A stretch of 64,000 nucleotides of DNA from NCBI RefSeq assembly GCF_003431325.1, contig NZ_CP010515.1:930001-994000 (forward strand). Direction: 5' to 3'. Shown here piece after piece: positions 17,762-25,256 of this stretch. A model generated the notes under the pieces. It was not told the origin of the DNA. It did not search any database and saw only the letters and a list, made by a program, of their open reading frames with translations. Position 1 is the stretch's first letter. The number at the start of each line of letters is the position of its first letter. Position numbers and translations under genes: made by a program. This stretch comes from Acidilobus sp. 7A. GTDB lineage: Archaea > Thermoproteota > Thermoprotei_A > Sulfolobales > Acidilobaceae.

Positions 17762-17830
17762 TGTATAAACTTACCGACTGGTCAGTCAGTCCAACCAGTC
17801 GGTCAGTCTGACTGGTCAGTGTCTTTATAA
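17762..17830. promoter_or_regulatory. Divergent promoter region with TetR-type operator repeats
   Basis: Two TATA boxes face outward: GTTTATAC-type sequence at 17762-17770 for the MFS genes (minus) and TTTATAAG at 17823-17830 for the regulator (plus). Between them, 17776-17820 is filled by repeats of ACTGGTCAGT (17777-17786 and 17811-17820) and the inverted-type AACCAGTCGGTCAGTC (17793-17808). A repressor bound here would block both promoters. Confidence 0.8.
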
Positions 17831-17903
17831 GGCCCTGTGGTAACTTCAGGCTGGGTGGCCGAGGACGCCCAGGGACACGGAGAAGAAGATACTTGAAGCC
17901 GCC

Positions 17904-18416
17904 ATGAGGGTCTTCGCCGAGAAGGGCTACGACGCGGCCAGCGTCGACGAGATAGCGGCGGAGAGCGGGGTGAGCAAGGGGACCGTATTCATGTACTTCA
18001 GGAGGAAGGACGCCCTGGTGGAGCGAGTGGCCCTTGCCTCCCTGCCCTTCAGCGAGGTCGAGAGGGTCCTCAGGAAGGAATATAACAACCCTGAGGACCT
18101 GCTTTGCGAGGTGGGGATGGCCTTCCTCAACAAGTACAGGTCTAAGGAGCTCAGGTCCCTGCTTATCATGACCATGGCGAAGAAGGACCAGTATAGCGTG
18201 GTGGGCAGGCGGCTCAGGGAGCTCTGCCTCACCACTATGGACAGGCTCTTCGAGAGGGTCGAGGCCATGATAGGGAGGAAAATACCTCAGCCCCTGAGGA
18301 GGGCCTTCTTCGGCTCGCTCCTCTGCTACGTGATGTGGTGGAACTACAACGAGGTGTCCCCGGAGGCCTACTGCCGTGAGCTGGTGAAGGGCCTCCTGGC
18401 GGCCGCGAGGGCCTGA
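17904..18416 (+). CDS. TetR/AcrR-family transcriptional regulator
   Basis: A 170-residue TetR regulator: helix-turn-helix MRVFAEKGYDAASVDEIAAE then SGVSKGTVFMYFRRKDALVE, and a helical C-terminal ligand domain. It is divergent from two MFS transporters and surely represses them through the operator at 17776-17820. The start is odd: in the same frame, upstream codons before ATG 17904 read RTPRDTEKKILEAA, which is exactly the missing first helix of a TetR protein, but no ATG, GTG or TTG precedes them before an in-frame TAA at about 17841. A GTG at 17855 sits at the right distance from the TATA box yet is one base out of frame. A one-base error or deletion near the 5' end, or an unusual start codon, would explain this. 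Confidence 0.85.
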   Translation: MRVFAEKGYDAASVDEIAAESGVSKGTVFMYFRRKDALVERVALASLPFSEVERVLRKEYNNPEDLLCEVGMAFLNKYRSKELRSLLIMTMAKKDQYSVVGRRLRELCLTTMDRLFERVEAMIGRKIPQPLRRAFFGSLLCYVMWWNYNEVSPEAYCRELVKGLLAAARA

Positions 18417-18887
18417 AGGGTTTTTGACGCCTCCCCTCTTCGCAGAAGCCTAGCGTAGGAATGTTTAGGGCCAGGTCATTGTGCTGAGGCCCCTCCAGGG
18501 CCTTCTAAGGAGCAACCGCTTAGGCCTGACGACATAGCTGCAGGCGGCCTTGAAGGCCTGGGCTATTGACGCCCCTAGCGCTTGGCGCTGTAAAGGTCGA
18601 CAGTCAGCGCTGTAGTTGAGTTGCGATCCTGCTGCAGATGATGTGGACAGAGACCACCGCCTTAGCCTTATGACCTCCTCAAGCGGCCTCAGGGTCCTCG
18701 CTACCCTCCTCATCGTCTATGTCGCCTCAGACGCCTGCTCACGCCAGGCCCTCGCCTCAGGTCGTTGAGGGCCCTTAGGCAAGCGTAAAGCTAACCTACA
18801 CCTCCTCAGCCTCCTCCCCTGCTGCCTGCGAGGGCCTTCCCAGCCAGCGAAGTCGTGGAGTCCTTTAAGCCTCCCTAAGGGCCTTTA
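18417..18887. other. Gene-free stretch
   Basis: A short T-tract (GGGTTTTTGACG) just after the regulator may terminate it. Beyond that, both strands are broken by stops; a minus-strand frame at 18465-18713 has no recognisable pattern, and plus-strand pieces (RVLATLLIVYVASDAC) may be an old coding remnant. No promoter or RNA gene was seen. Confidence 0.4.
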
Positions 18888-18971
18888 GGGGGTTTAGGCT
18901 TCATTGGGCTTGATATAGCTTGATATCAAGCCCTCCTCCCTTGGCTTCACAGCCCTCAGGGCCCCTTTCAT
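18888..18971. repeat. Dispersed repeat half B, copy 1 (second copy at 50058-50141)
   Basis: About 83 bp are the same as 50058-50141 with a single mismatch seen (ccctcctccc against ccctcttccc). The repeat contains an 11-bp perfect inverted repeat, GGGCTTGATAT at 18906-18916 and ATATCAAGCCC at 18923-18933, around a 6-nt loop. In both copies the repeat spans the 3' end of a minus-strand reading frame. Confidence 0.85.
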
Positions 18972-19070
18972 CGGGGCCCATATCACAGGGCTCCGCCCCC
19001 TCAGGGCAACCCCGACCCACAGCTCCCCCTTCGTCTCATCAGGGTCATAGCTGTGGGGAAATCCCCGCAT
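18894..19070 (-). CDS. Small 58-residue ORF inside the composite repeat
   Basis: Minus-strand ATG at 19070 opens MRGFPHSYDPDETKGELWVG and runs to a TAA at 18894, with PMKGALRAVKPREEGLISSY near the end. A good Shine-Dalgarno (AGGAGGT, 8 nt spacing) precedes the ATG and a TATA-like sequence lies about 45 bp further up, in the conserved segment 19078-19150. The last 25 codons are identical in the repeat copy at 50.1 kb, where a different frame (a TPR-like protein) is also open, so the coding status of this frame is not certain. No homologue is recognised. It could equally be a relic of the TPR-like gene end fused to a foreign 5' region. Confidence 0.4.
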   Translation of the reverse strand: MRGFPHSYDPDETKGELWVGVALRGRSPVIWAPMKGALRAVKPREEGLISSYIKPNEA

Positions 19071-19077
19071 CCTGAGG

Positions 19078-19150
19078 TACCTCCTGTATATGCTGATTGC
19101 GGTGACAACTTATAAACTCATATGAAAGTTGAAACAGCTACGTAGGGCGC
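19078..19150. repeat. Dispersed repeat half A, copy 1 (second copy at 46038-46113)
   Basis: Roughly 73 bp are shared nearly base for base with 46038-46113, including tgctgattgcggtgacaac, then ttataaa and tatgaaagttgaaacag. It contains a TATA-like ACTTATAAA readable on either strand and, on the minus strand, an AGGAGGTAC ribosome-binding sequence at its left end. It therefore looks like a mobile promoter/leader segment. Confidence 0.85.
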
Positions 19151-19260
19151 CCTCCGTTAAGGAGCTGCCTCACGCGTCAGGCGCTGGCCTGACCTGAGCT
19201 AGTTTTGTAAAAGATCCTGATAAAGAGAATTTAATTTTAGACTCACCTAAAACTCGGGTG

Positions 19261-20301
19261 ATGGATGGCGTGAGGTACCTCAGGGGCCTTTGGCCCCTCC
19301 TCCTGGTGGCCGTCCTCCTGGCCCCAGCGGTTGCCCTGGCCCAGTACGGCTACGGCTCCTCCGGCACGTCCCAGGTGATAGTTAACGAGACAAACGTCAC
19401 GCTGCCTCCCGGCGGCTCCATAACCCTCTCGTTCGAGGTCAAGCTGGTGAGCGGCACCACGTGGGGGACGCAGGTGCAGGTATCAACGTCGTCAAGCTAC
19501 ATAAGCGCCTCGGCGTCGCCGTCCTCAGGGGACCCGACGTTCAGCGGCAAGCTGACGATAAAGGTCTCGCCGTCAGCCCCGCCCGGCACCTATGAGGTCA
19601 ACGTGAGTGCCACCGGCGACGACCCCTCAGAGGCCCCGGCCGTGATATACGTTGTCGTGGAGTCCACCACAACTACGACGACAACGAGCACGCCTACGAC
19701 CGCGACGACTACCGCTACTACAGCAACGCCCGTTAGCACCACTACCTCTCAGCCGCCCTCAACAGTTACAACGACAGTAACTAAGACAACAACGACTACC
19801 GTCAGCTCGGGCGTCGGCGCCGCGCCGCTGGCAGCCTTCATGGCTGTCGTCATAATATCAGTTGCCCTGGTGGTTGGCCTAGGGGCCCTGGGCGTCAGGA
19901 GGGCAGGCCCTGCCGTCGCCATAGCTACCGTGGTGCCCTCAGCCTACCTGCTCGCCTACGACGGGGCCCTCAGGACGATGGCCCCGCTGCACTACTACAT
20001 GCTGGCCGCCTACGCAGCCTTTAACGTCGTGGTGGGCGCGGCGGCCCTCCTGAGGCCCGTGAAGCCCATCCACATTGCCATAGCCGCTATCTCAGGGCTC
20101 ATGGTCCTGGCGATGATACTCGACGCCGTCCTCGGCCTGCCCCTGAGCTCCGTCCACCTCTCCGCCGTAGGCGCCATAGACTACTTCTTCGGGATGGGCG
20201 CCGCGCCCCTCTCCTCCCTTGGCATAACCCTGTCCTTCACCTCGCTGATGCTGCTCTCGGCGGGCGCCTCCGGGGCCTCAATTAAGGCGCTGAGGGGCTG
20301 A
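19261..20301 (+). CDS. Exported Ig-like/Thr-rich protein with C-terminal membrane domain
   Basis: A protein of about 346 residues. It starts with a Sec signal peptide (LWPLLLVAVLLAPAVALA), followed by a beta-rich external domain with sequons (NETNVTLPPGGSITLSF, ending NVSATGDDPSEAPAVIYVVV), the pattern of NEW3/CARDB-like Ig domains. A Thr-rich linker of about 50 residues leads to six hydrophobic helices (FMAVVIISVALVVGLGALG onward). ATG at 19261 is preferred over the adjacent GTG at 19258. An AT-rich promoter (GAGAATTTAATTTTAG) lies about 25 bp upstream. The fusion of an outward Ig-like domain to a multi-helix module suggests a surface sensor or anchoring protein; the function is unknown. Confidence 0.65.
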   Translation: MDGVRYLRGLWPLLLVAVLLAPAVALAQYGYGSSGTSQVIVNETNVTLPPGGSITLSFEVKLVSGTTWGTQVQVSTSSSYISASASPSSGDPTFSGKLTIKVSPSAPPGTYEVNVSATGDDPSEAPAVIYVVVESTTTTTTTSTPTTATTTATTATPVSTTTSQPPSTVTTTVTKTTTTTVSSGVGAAPLAAFMAVVIISVALVVGLGALGVRRAGPAVAIATVVPSAYLLAYDGALRTMAPLHYYMLAAYAAFNVVVGAAALLRPVKPIHIAIAAISGLMVLAMILDAVLGLPLSSVHLSAVGAIDYFFGMGAAPLSSLGITLSFTSLMLLSAGASGASIKALRG

Positions 20302-20361
20302 GGGAGACCTTCTAACATCAACTGCTTTTTTGTCCTGTGGCAGCCCTTAAGGGCCTTCCTG

Positions 20362-20520
20362 CTAGGCGCCTCCGTGAATTGAGATTATCTCGTCGGCGTT
20401 GCCCACCATCTCCAGCTCCCTCCCCTCAACGTACAGCCTGTGGTACTGCTTGGCGACGGTGTCGTAGAGCGCGTCCCCGGTCCTCGAGGCGAGGACCTCA
20501 AGCATTATTGCCGCGGTCAT
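20362..20520 (-). CDS. Short ORF or gene remnant downstream of the permease
   Basis: From ATG at 20520 the minus strand reads MTAAIMLEVLASRTGDALYD and ends LEMVGNADEIISIHGGA and a stop at 20362. The frame stays open upstream of the ATG (EAEFNSKEFLRLLGH) to a stop near 20613, overlapping the end of the permease gene one base out of frame, so the protein may originally have been longer or fused to it. Helical, with good codon bias. A decayed copy of its last 20 codons is at 15160-15230. No family recognised. Confidence 0.45.
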   Translation of the reverse strand: MTAAIMLEVLASRTGDALYDTVAKQYHRLYVEGRELEMVGNADEIISIHGGA

Positions 20521-20587
20521 GTGGCCGAGGAGCCTCAGGAACTCCTTGGAGTTGAACTCCGCCTCGCCCGGGGACAGCGCAGCGGGC

Positions 20588-22423
20588 CTAGGCCCTTCCC
20601 AGCGCCTGGTCTATTGCCTTAGTCCTGAAGGCGCTGAGGACTGCCCAGTAGTGGAAGGCAAGCGTCACGACTACTGCTATCACTGTGTCCCACGGGAACG
20701 GTATGAGGCCGCGCGGCCCGAACACCCCGTAGTAGGAGAGCGCCGTTATCACTATGACGTAGGCCGGCAGCCACAGGCCCGCCCTGAGCTCTGTCCTCAG
20801 GGGTTCCGCGCCCAGCCCGTAAGCAATGGCCACGCTGCCGTAGGCCGTGGCGGCGGTCACGGCGACGTAGGCCCAGAGGGCCGCGTCGTCAGGCCTGCCG
20901 AGGCCCCCCGTGGCGGCGTAGAGGTACGCGAAGGCCAGGGAGGCCGCTGCCGCCTCGCCCAGGCCTGCCAGGAACGAGGGCCCCAGGCCCGCCTTAAGCC
21001 TCCTGTGGGCGTAGTAGCCGAAGTAGATGGGCAGCCCGGCGAGGACGACGATGGAGAGCTCTGAGACCACGCGGAAGCCTGACCAGTAGACTATCAGTGA
21101 GGCGGCCGCCGTGGCCGCTGGGGCCAGCACCGACATGGCGCTTAGCCTGAAGGGCCTGTTGAGGTCAGGGGCCACCCGCCTCAGCGCGTGCGCCGTGACG
21201 CCCCCGACCACAACGTAGGAGAGCACCCTGGCGGCCGTCGAGAAGGCCACTATGGACTGCCACGTGGGGAAGGGCAGCAGGTAGAGGGCGCCAACTAAGA
21301 ACATCATGAGGAGCGACCACTTAGGCACCCTCGTATCGCTCAGCTCGAGGAACCGCCCCGGCAGGTAGCCGTTGGCAGCCATGCCGTAGAGGGCCCTCAC
21401 CGCGCCGCCCGTCGACACGAAGCCGGCGCCGGCCTGCGAGAGGACCGCGCCGACCATTATGACGGCAAGCCACGTAGTTATGAAGGCGACCATGCCCGGG
21501 ACTACGTACTTAAGGGACTCGAAGAGCTGGAGCAGGGGCGCCTTCGAGATGGACTTCCTAAGGGCAGACCAGGCGCCCTCGTTAACTCCTATGACGTTCC
21601 AGTGTATGGCCCCTATGAAGGCCACCTGGAGCAGGACGTACATGGACATGGCTATCAGTATGGCCATGATAACGGCGAAGGGCACGTCCCTGCTTGGGTC
21701 CTTGCCCTCACCCCCGTACTCTATGGCCTGCCTGAAGCCCAGGTAGGCGAACGCGACCCCAGCGGAGGGTATCGCGTAGAAGACGGCCGCCCAGCCTGTG
21801 TAGGGGGCGGTGCCGCCCGTGGGCACGAAGCCCCCTCCAGCCGTGAAGTTGGAGGGGACGAAGGCGAGGGCTATCATGGCCGCGGCCGTAAGCGTGAGTA
21901 CTGCGAGCTTCAGCCAGCCGATCCAGTAGACTGTCTCACCCACGACGGCAACGCCCACGTAGTTGATGTAGACGAAGAGCGCCAGGAACAGGTAGGCCAC
22001 GAGGTAGCCCAGGGGGGTTAGCTTGCCGGTAGTAGCGTTGTAAAGCTGCGGGAAGAAGAAGGAGAGGTACCGCGTGGCTGTAAGGGCCCCAGCTGAGGGC
22101 ACGGCGACCTTGGAGAGCAGGTAGGCCCACGCCGTGATGAAGCCGACGAACCCGCCGAAGGCGTAGTGTGGGTACCTAACGAGGCCCCCTGACTTAGGTA
22201 TTGCCGAGGCTACCTCAGCGTTGGTGAAGGCTATGAGTAGCACGAGGGCGCCCGCTATTAGCCACGCCAGCAGGGCAGCGCCCCCTGCGTATGAGGCGGC
22301 GTAGAGGGGGGCGAAGAGCCAGCTGGCCCCTATGGCCTCGCCCATTGAGATGAAGAGGAGGTGCCTCCTGTCCAGCGCCCTCCTCAGCTCCCCGTCAGCC
22401 TTAAGGCCCAGGTCCTCAGCCAT
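20588..22423 (-). CDS. APC-superfamily amino-acid permease
   Basis: A 611-residue permease with twelve or more helices. Helix 1 carries the APC signature MGEAIGASWLFAPLY, with the unwound glycine segment that binds the amino-acid backbone, and ALVLLIAFTNAEVASAIPKSGG is the conserved helix 2 and E-x-x-x-x-PKSGG motif; helix 6 reads PSAGVAFAYLGFRQAIEYGGEG. The long C-terminal part adds extra helices, as in crenarchaeal and thermoplasmatal relatives. The ATG at 22423 is about 30 bp from TTTTAGTTTA on the same strand, and two AT-rich palindromes lie further upstream (22475-22513), a likely activator or repressor site responding to amino acids. Confidence 0.88.
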   Translation of the reverse strand: MAEDLGLKADGELRRALDRRHLLFISMGEAIGASWLFAPLYAASYAGGAALLAWLIAGALVLLIAFTNAEVASAIPKSGGLVRYPHYAFGGFVGFITAWAYLLSKVAVPSAGALTATRYLSFFFPQLYNATTGKLTPLGYLVAYLFLALFVYINYVGVAVVGETVYWIGWLKLAVLTLTAAAMIALAFVPSNFTAGGGFVPTGGTAPYTGWAAVFYAIPSAGVAFAYLGFRQAIEYGGEGKDPSRDVPFAVIMAILIAMSMYVLLQVAFIGAIHWNVIGVNEGAWSALRKSISKAPLLQLFESLKYVVPGMVAFITTWLAVIMVGAVLSQAGAGFVSTGGAVRALYGMAANGYLPGRFLELSDTRVPKWSLLMMFLVGALYLLPFPTWQSIVAFSTAARVLSYVVVGGVTAHALRRVAPDLNRPFRLSAMSVLAPAATAAASLIVYWSGFRVVSELSIVVLAGLPIYFGYYAHRRLKAGLGPSFLAGLGEAAAASLAFAYLYAATGGLGRPDDAALWAYVAVTAATAYGSVAIAYGLGAEPLRTELRAGLWLPAYVIVITALSYYGVFGPRGLIPFPWDTVIAVVVTLAFHYWAVLSAFRTKAIDQALGRA

Positions 22424-22474
22424 GGGTTAGGCCCCGCTGACAGCCATAACAGTAAACTAAAATATCATGTTTAA

Positions 22475-22513
22475 TAATTATCTGATAATTACATAATTAT
22501 CGTGTAATTATGT
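22475..22513. promoter_or_regulatory. Two adjacent palindromes ahead of the permease promoter
   Basis: Palindrome 1 is TAATTATC (22475-22482), one base, GATAATTA (22484-22491). Palindrome 2 is ACATAATTA (22491-22499), five bases, TAATTATGT (22505-22513). Both are perfect. They lie 15-60 bp upstream of the permease TATA region, the position used by Lrp/AsnC-type archaeal activators; which protein binds is unknown. Confidence 0.6.
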
Positions 22514-22734
22514 ATTATTATAAGACGCGTCCCCCAAGGGGGCTGACGGTGTCCCAAACTATTAGTGGCGCTCGCGATGTAAACCCCCAGTTTACAGCGC
22601 GGGCATTGCCGTAGTTATCCGTCGCGGCCAGCGCTCACTGCCAAGGACCCTCTAACTAACTTAAAGCGAGGCAAGTAAATTTAAAAGTGGCAAGGATCAC
22701 CACCACTTAATGGTTGTGGAGAAAGGTGGACCCT

Positions 22735-23667
22735 ATGAGCGACGGTGCCCTTGAGAGGGTCCGCGCCTGGGCTAACGTTATAAGGGTCAAGTTCTTTGCG
22801 GCCGGCATACCGCCCGTGATCCTCGGCTTCGCCCTGGCCTACTACCTTGAAGGGTTGTTCAGCCCGCTCCTCTTCGCGCTCACAATGCTTGGCATAATAG
22901 CAGCCATGATAGGGTCCTACACCTTCAACGAGTACTTTGACTTCAGGAGCGGCGTCGACCTCGTAGTTGATGAGATGCACGTGACCCCCTTCAACTCCGG
23001 CAGCAGGGTCCTGCCATCAGGTCTGCTGAACCCGGAGAGGGTCTTCCAGGCGGGCCTGGCCGCCGCAGCGGCAACGGCCGCCGTGGGGCTCTACCTGGCC
23101 TTGGCCAGGGGGTCGCTGGTACTCCTCCTAACGGCCGTGGGGCTCGTGGCGGCCCTCGGCTATACGGCGCCTCCCCTCAAGTTCGCCTACCGGGGCCTCG
23201 GCGAGCTCATGATAGGGCTGAGCTTCGGCCCCCTGATAACGCTGGGCAGCTACCTCGTCCAGACGGGGCGCTTGGGGGTTACTGCAGTCCTGGCGTCGCT
23301 GGTCCCGGGCCTCCTGATCACGGCGGTCATCTGGATAAACGAGTTCCCTGACTACGAGGCCGACAGGGCCGTGGGCAAGAGGAACATGGTGGCGAGGCTC
23401 GGCAAGAGGAGGGCCTTGCTGGTCTATCCCTGGCTCTTCGCCCTGGGCTACGCTGTCGTCGTGGCAGGGGTCGCCCTGAGGCTCTTCCCCGTCTACGCCC
23501 TGCTCGCCCTGCTCACGACCCCCATGGCTGTGAGGGCGGTCGCGAACGCCAGGAGGAACATGGACAGCCCTAAGGGGCTGGTCCCGTCAATGAGCGGAAC
23601 TATAGCGGTCTTCGTGCTGTCAACGCTCCTCCTGTCTCTCGGCCTCGCGATGGCGAGGTGGATCTAA
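22735..23667 (+). CDS. UbiA-family prenyltransferase
   Basis: A roughly 310-residue membrane prenyltransferase with eight or nine helices. The two Asp-rich Mg2+/diphosphate motifs are plain: NEYFDFRSGVD (first, NxxxDxxxD) and NEFPDYEAD (second). These enzymes join an isoprenoid to an aromatic or quinone precursor, a lipid or heme. ATG 22735 is chosen over the TTG at 22714 because GGTGG precedes it at good spacing; a TATA sequence lies at 22676-22687. The stop overlaps the start of the following radical SAM gene (TAATG), so the two are translationally coupled and presumably act in one pathway, for example a quinone or modified isoprenoid. MenA/UbiA-like and digeranylgeranylglyceryl-phosphate synthase-like roles are both possible. 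Confidence 0.85.
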   Translation: MSDGALERVRAWANVIRVKFFAAGIPPVILGFALAYYLEGLFSPLLFALTMLGIIAAMIGSYTFNEYFDFRSGVDLVVDEMHVTPFNSGSRVLPSGLLNPERVFQAGLAAAAATAAVGLYLALARGSLVLLLTAVGLVAALGYTAPPLKFAYRGLGELMIGLSFGPLITLGSYLVQTGRLGVTAVLASLVPGLLITAVIWINEFPDYEADRAVGKRNMVARLGKRRALLVYPWLFALGYAVVVAGVALRLFPVYALLALLTTPMAVRAVANARRNMDSPKGLVPSMSGTIAVFVLSTLLLSLGLAMARWI

Positions 23668-24905
23668 TGGGGGTTAAGGAGCCCCACGTGAGGCCCTTCT
23701 ACGATCCCCCCTCGCTTGTGCTGAGGCAGGTAGCGAGCCTCATGGCCTTTAAGAGGCTGACCGGCTGGCCTGGCCTTGACAGGTGGCTCCCTAAGGCAGG
23801 GCTCATGCTGAGGACCGCTGCTGGGGCCCTCGGCTTCGGCTGCTTCGGCATGCCAATTCACCCGGTCTACGAGGTGACCGCCGCCTGCAACCTGAGGTGC
23901 ATACACTGTCACGCCAGGGGAGGAAGGCCCCTCCCTGACGAGCTCGACACGGAGGGGGCGAAGGACGTCATAAGGAAGCTCGCTGAGGTGCCGGAGTTCC
24001 GCACCCTCGTCTTCAGTGGAGGGGAGCCCCTGGTGAGGCCTGACATATATGAGCTCATAGCCTACGCCAAGAGGCTCGGCTTCAGCGTCCTAATAGCCAC
24101 CAACGCCACGCTCATAACTAAGGCCGTCGCGAGGAGGCTGAGGGACCTCGGGGTAGAGGGGATAGCGGCGAGCATTGACTTTGTGGACCCCAGGCAGCAC
24201 GACCAGTACCGCGGCGTCCCGGGGGCCTTCAAAAGGGCCCTGGAGGGGATAGAGAACGCGGCCGACGAGGGGCTCTACATTCACATAAACATAACGCTCT
24301 CGAAGCTTAACCTCAACCAGCTGGAGGACCTGATAAGGCTCGCCGACAGGCTCGGCGCCTACGTGGTCTTCCTCTACCAGCTGCTGCCAGCGGGGAGGGG
24401 CGAGGCCCTGAGGAAGCTGCTGCTCAGCCGCGAGGAGCTCCTCCAGGTGATGGAGAGGGTTAAGAGGATACAGAGGGAGGTAAAGCCGGTCATCATACCG
24501 GTGGGGCTGCCGGAGTACTTTGCCTACCTGGTGAAGGACTCCCCAGCGCTGAGGGTGTACTCCAACTTCCTCAGGGGGTGCAGCGCGGGCGGCGGGATGT
24601 TCTACGTAAAGCCGAACGGCGACGTCTGGCCGTGCGCTTTCGTGCCCATAAAGGCGGGGAACCTGCGCAGCCAGTCAGCACTGGAGATATGGAGGAATAG
24701 CCCCGTCTTCAGGGCGCTCAGGGACAGGGACAACCTGAAGGGGCCCTGCTCCACCTGCAGGTTCAGGGACGTCTGCGGCGGCTGCAGGGCGAGGGCGTTT
24801 GCGCTGACCGGCGACCTGTTCGCCTCAGACCCCATGTGCCCCCTCGTGAACGTCAGGGCTGAGGAGGCCGCGCAGGGCAGAGCGGCTGCCGCCATCGGCC
24901 CATAG
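23667..24905 (+). CDS. Radical SAM/SPASM-domain protein coupled to the UbiA gene
   Basis: A 412-residue radical SAM enzyme. CNLRCIHC at residues 74-81 binds the SAM cluster, FSGGEPLVRPD follows, and the C-terminal region has SPASM-type cysteines: FLRGCSAGGG, DVWPCAF and CSTCRFRDVCGGCRARA with a final PMCPL. This pattern is shared by AhbC/AhbD-type heme enzymes and by peptide-modifying enzymes. ATG 23667 overlaps the UbiA stop codon, so it is read as the second gene of a two-gene operon. An alternative heme function fits the presence of a cytochrome b gene in the window, but the coupling to a prenyltransferase makes a role in making a prenylated quinone or cofactor equally reasonable. Assignment beyond SPASM is inference. 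Confidence 0.85.
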   Translation: MGVKEPHVRPFYDPPSLVLRQVASLMAFKRLTGWPGLDRWLPKAGLMLRTAAGALGFGCFGMPIHPVYEVTAACNLRCIHCHARGGRPLPDELDTEGAKDVIRKLAEVPEFRTLVFSGGEPLVRPDIYELIAYAKRLGFSVLIATNATLITKAVARRLRDLGVEGIAASIDFVDPRQHDQYRGVPGAFKRALEGIENAADEGLYIHINITLSKLNLNQLEDLIRLADRLGAYVVFLYQLLPAGRGEALRKLLLSREELLQVMERVKRIQREVKPVIIPVGLPEYFAYLVKDSPALRVYSNFLRGCSAGGGMFYVKPNGDVWPCAFVPIKAGNLRSQSALEIWRNSPVFRALRDRDNLKGPCSTCRFRDVCGGCRARAFALTGDLFASDPMCPLVNVRAEEAAQGRAAAAIGP

Positions 24906-25256
24906 CAAGGCGAGTCCATGGCCGTGTCAGGTGCGCCAGCTGAGGGGTGGGCTCTGGGCCGACGTCCTCCGTCGCTCGCCCATGAAGAGGCCTACCAGCT
25001 GCCTAAGGGGGCCGCGCCTGCGAAGCCCTGGGCGAGGCTCAGCGCCCTGTCCATAACTTTAAGGGGCCCCCAATACCTTCCCCTAATACCTTTGCCCTGG
25101 TGCAGACCTCCATTTGAATACCGTGGATATATGGTTATGTATGGATAAGGGAACAAAGGCACTTTAGGTACTCAGGGGTTTAGGCACTTAGGGGGATTCG
25201 GGGGAAATAGGAGTCCGAGGGGAAAAGCCCTGGCATAGATGTGGAAGTGAGCGCAC
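24906..25256. other. Intergenic stretch
   Basis: No gene is evident. The sequence is GC-rich at first, then contains purine-rich repeats (ggggaaataggag) close to the start of the next operon. No clear TATA box was found; the segment ATATATGGTTATGTATGG at about 25127-25144 is the best candidate for a promoter. Confidence 0.4.

Noticed and set aside
19100-19140. Sequence ending in AAAGTTGAAACAG, like the 3' end of an archaeal CRISPR repeat
   Set aside because: Only single copies at 19.1 and 46.1 kb, no regular repeat-spacer array and no cas genes; the conservation extends about 73 bp, well beyond a CRISPR repeat.
20440-21064. Plus-strand frames opposite the APC permease end
   Set aside because: Proline/Arg/Gly-rich shadows with no conserved look; the minus strand carries real coding sequence.
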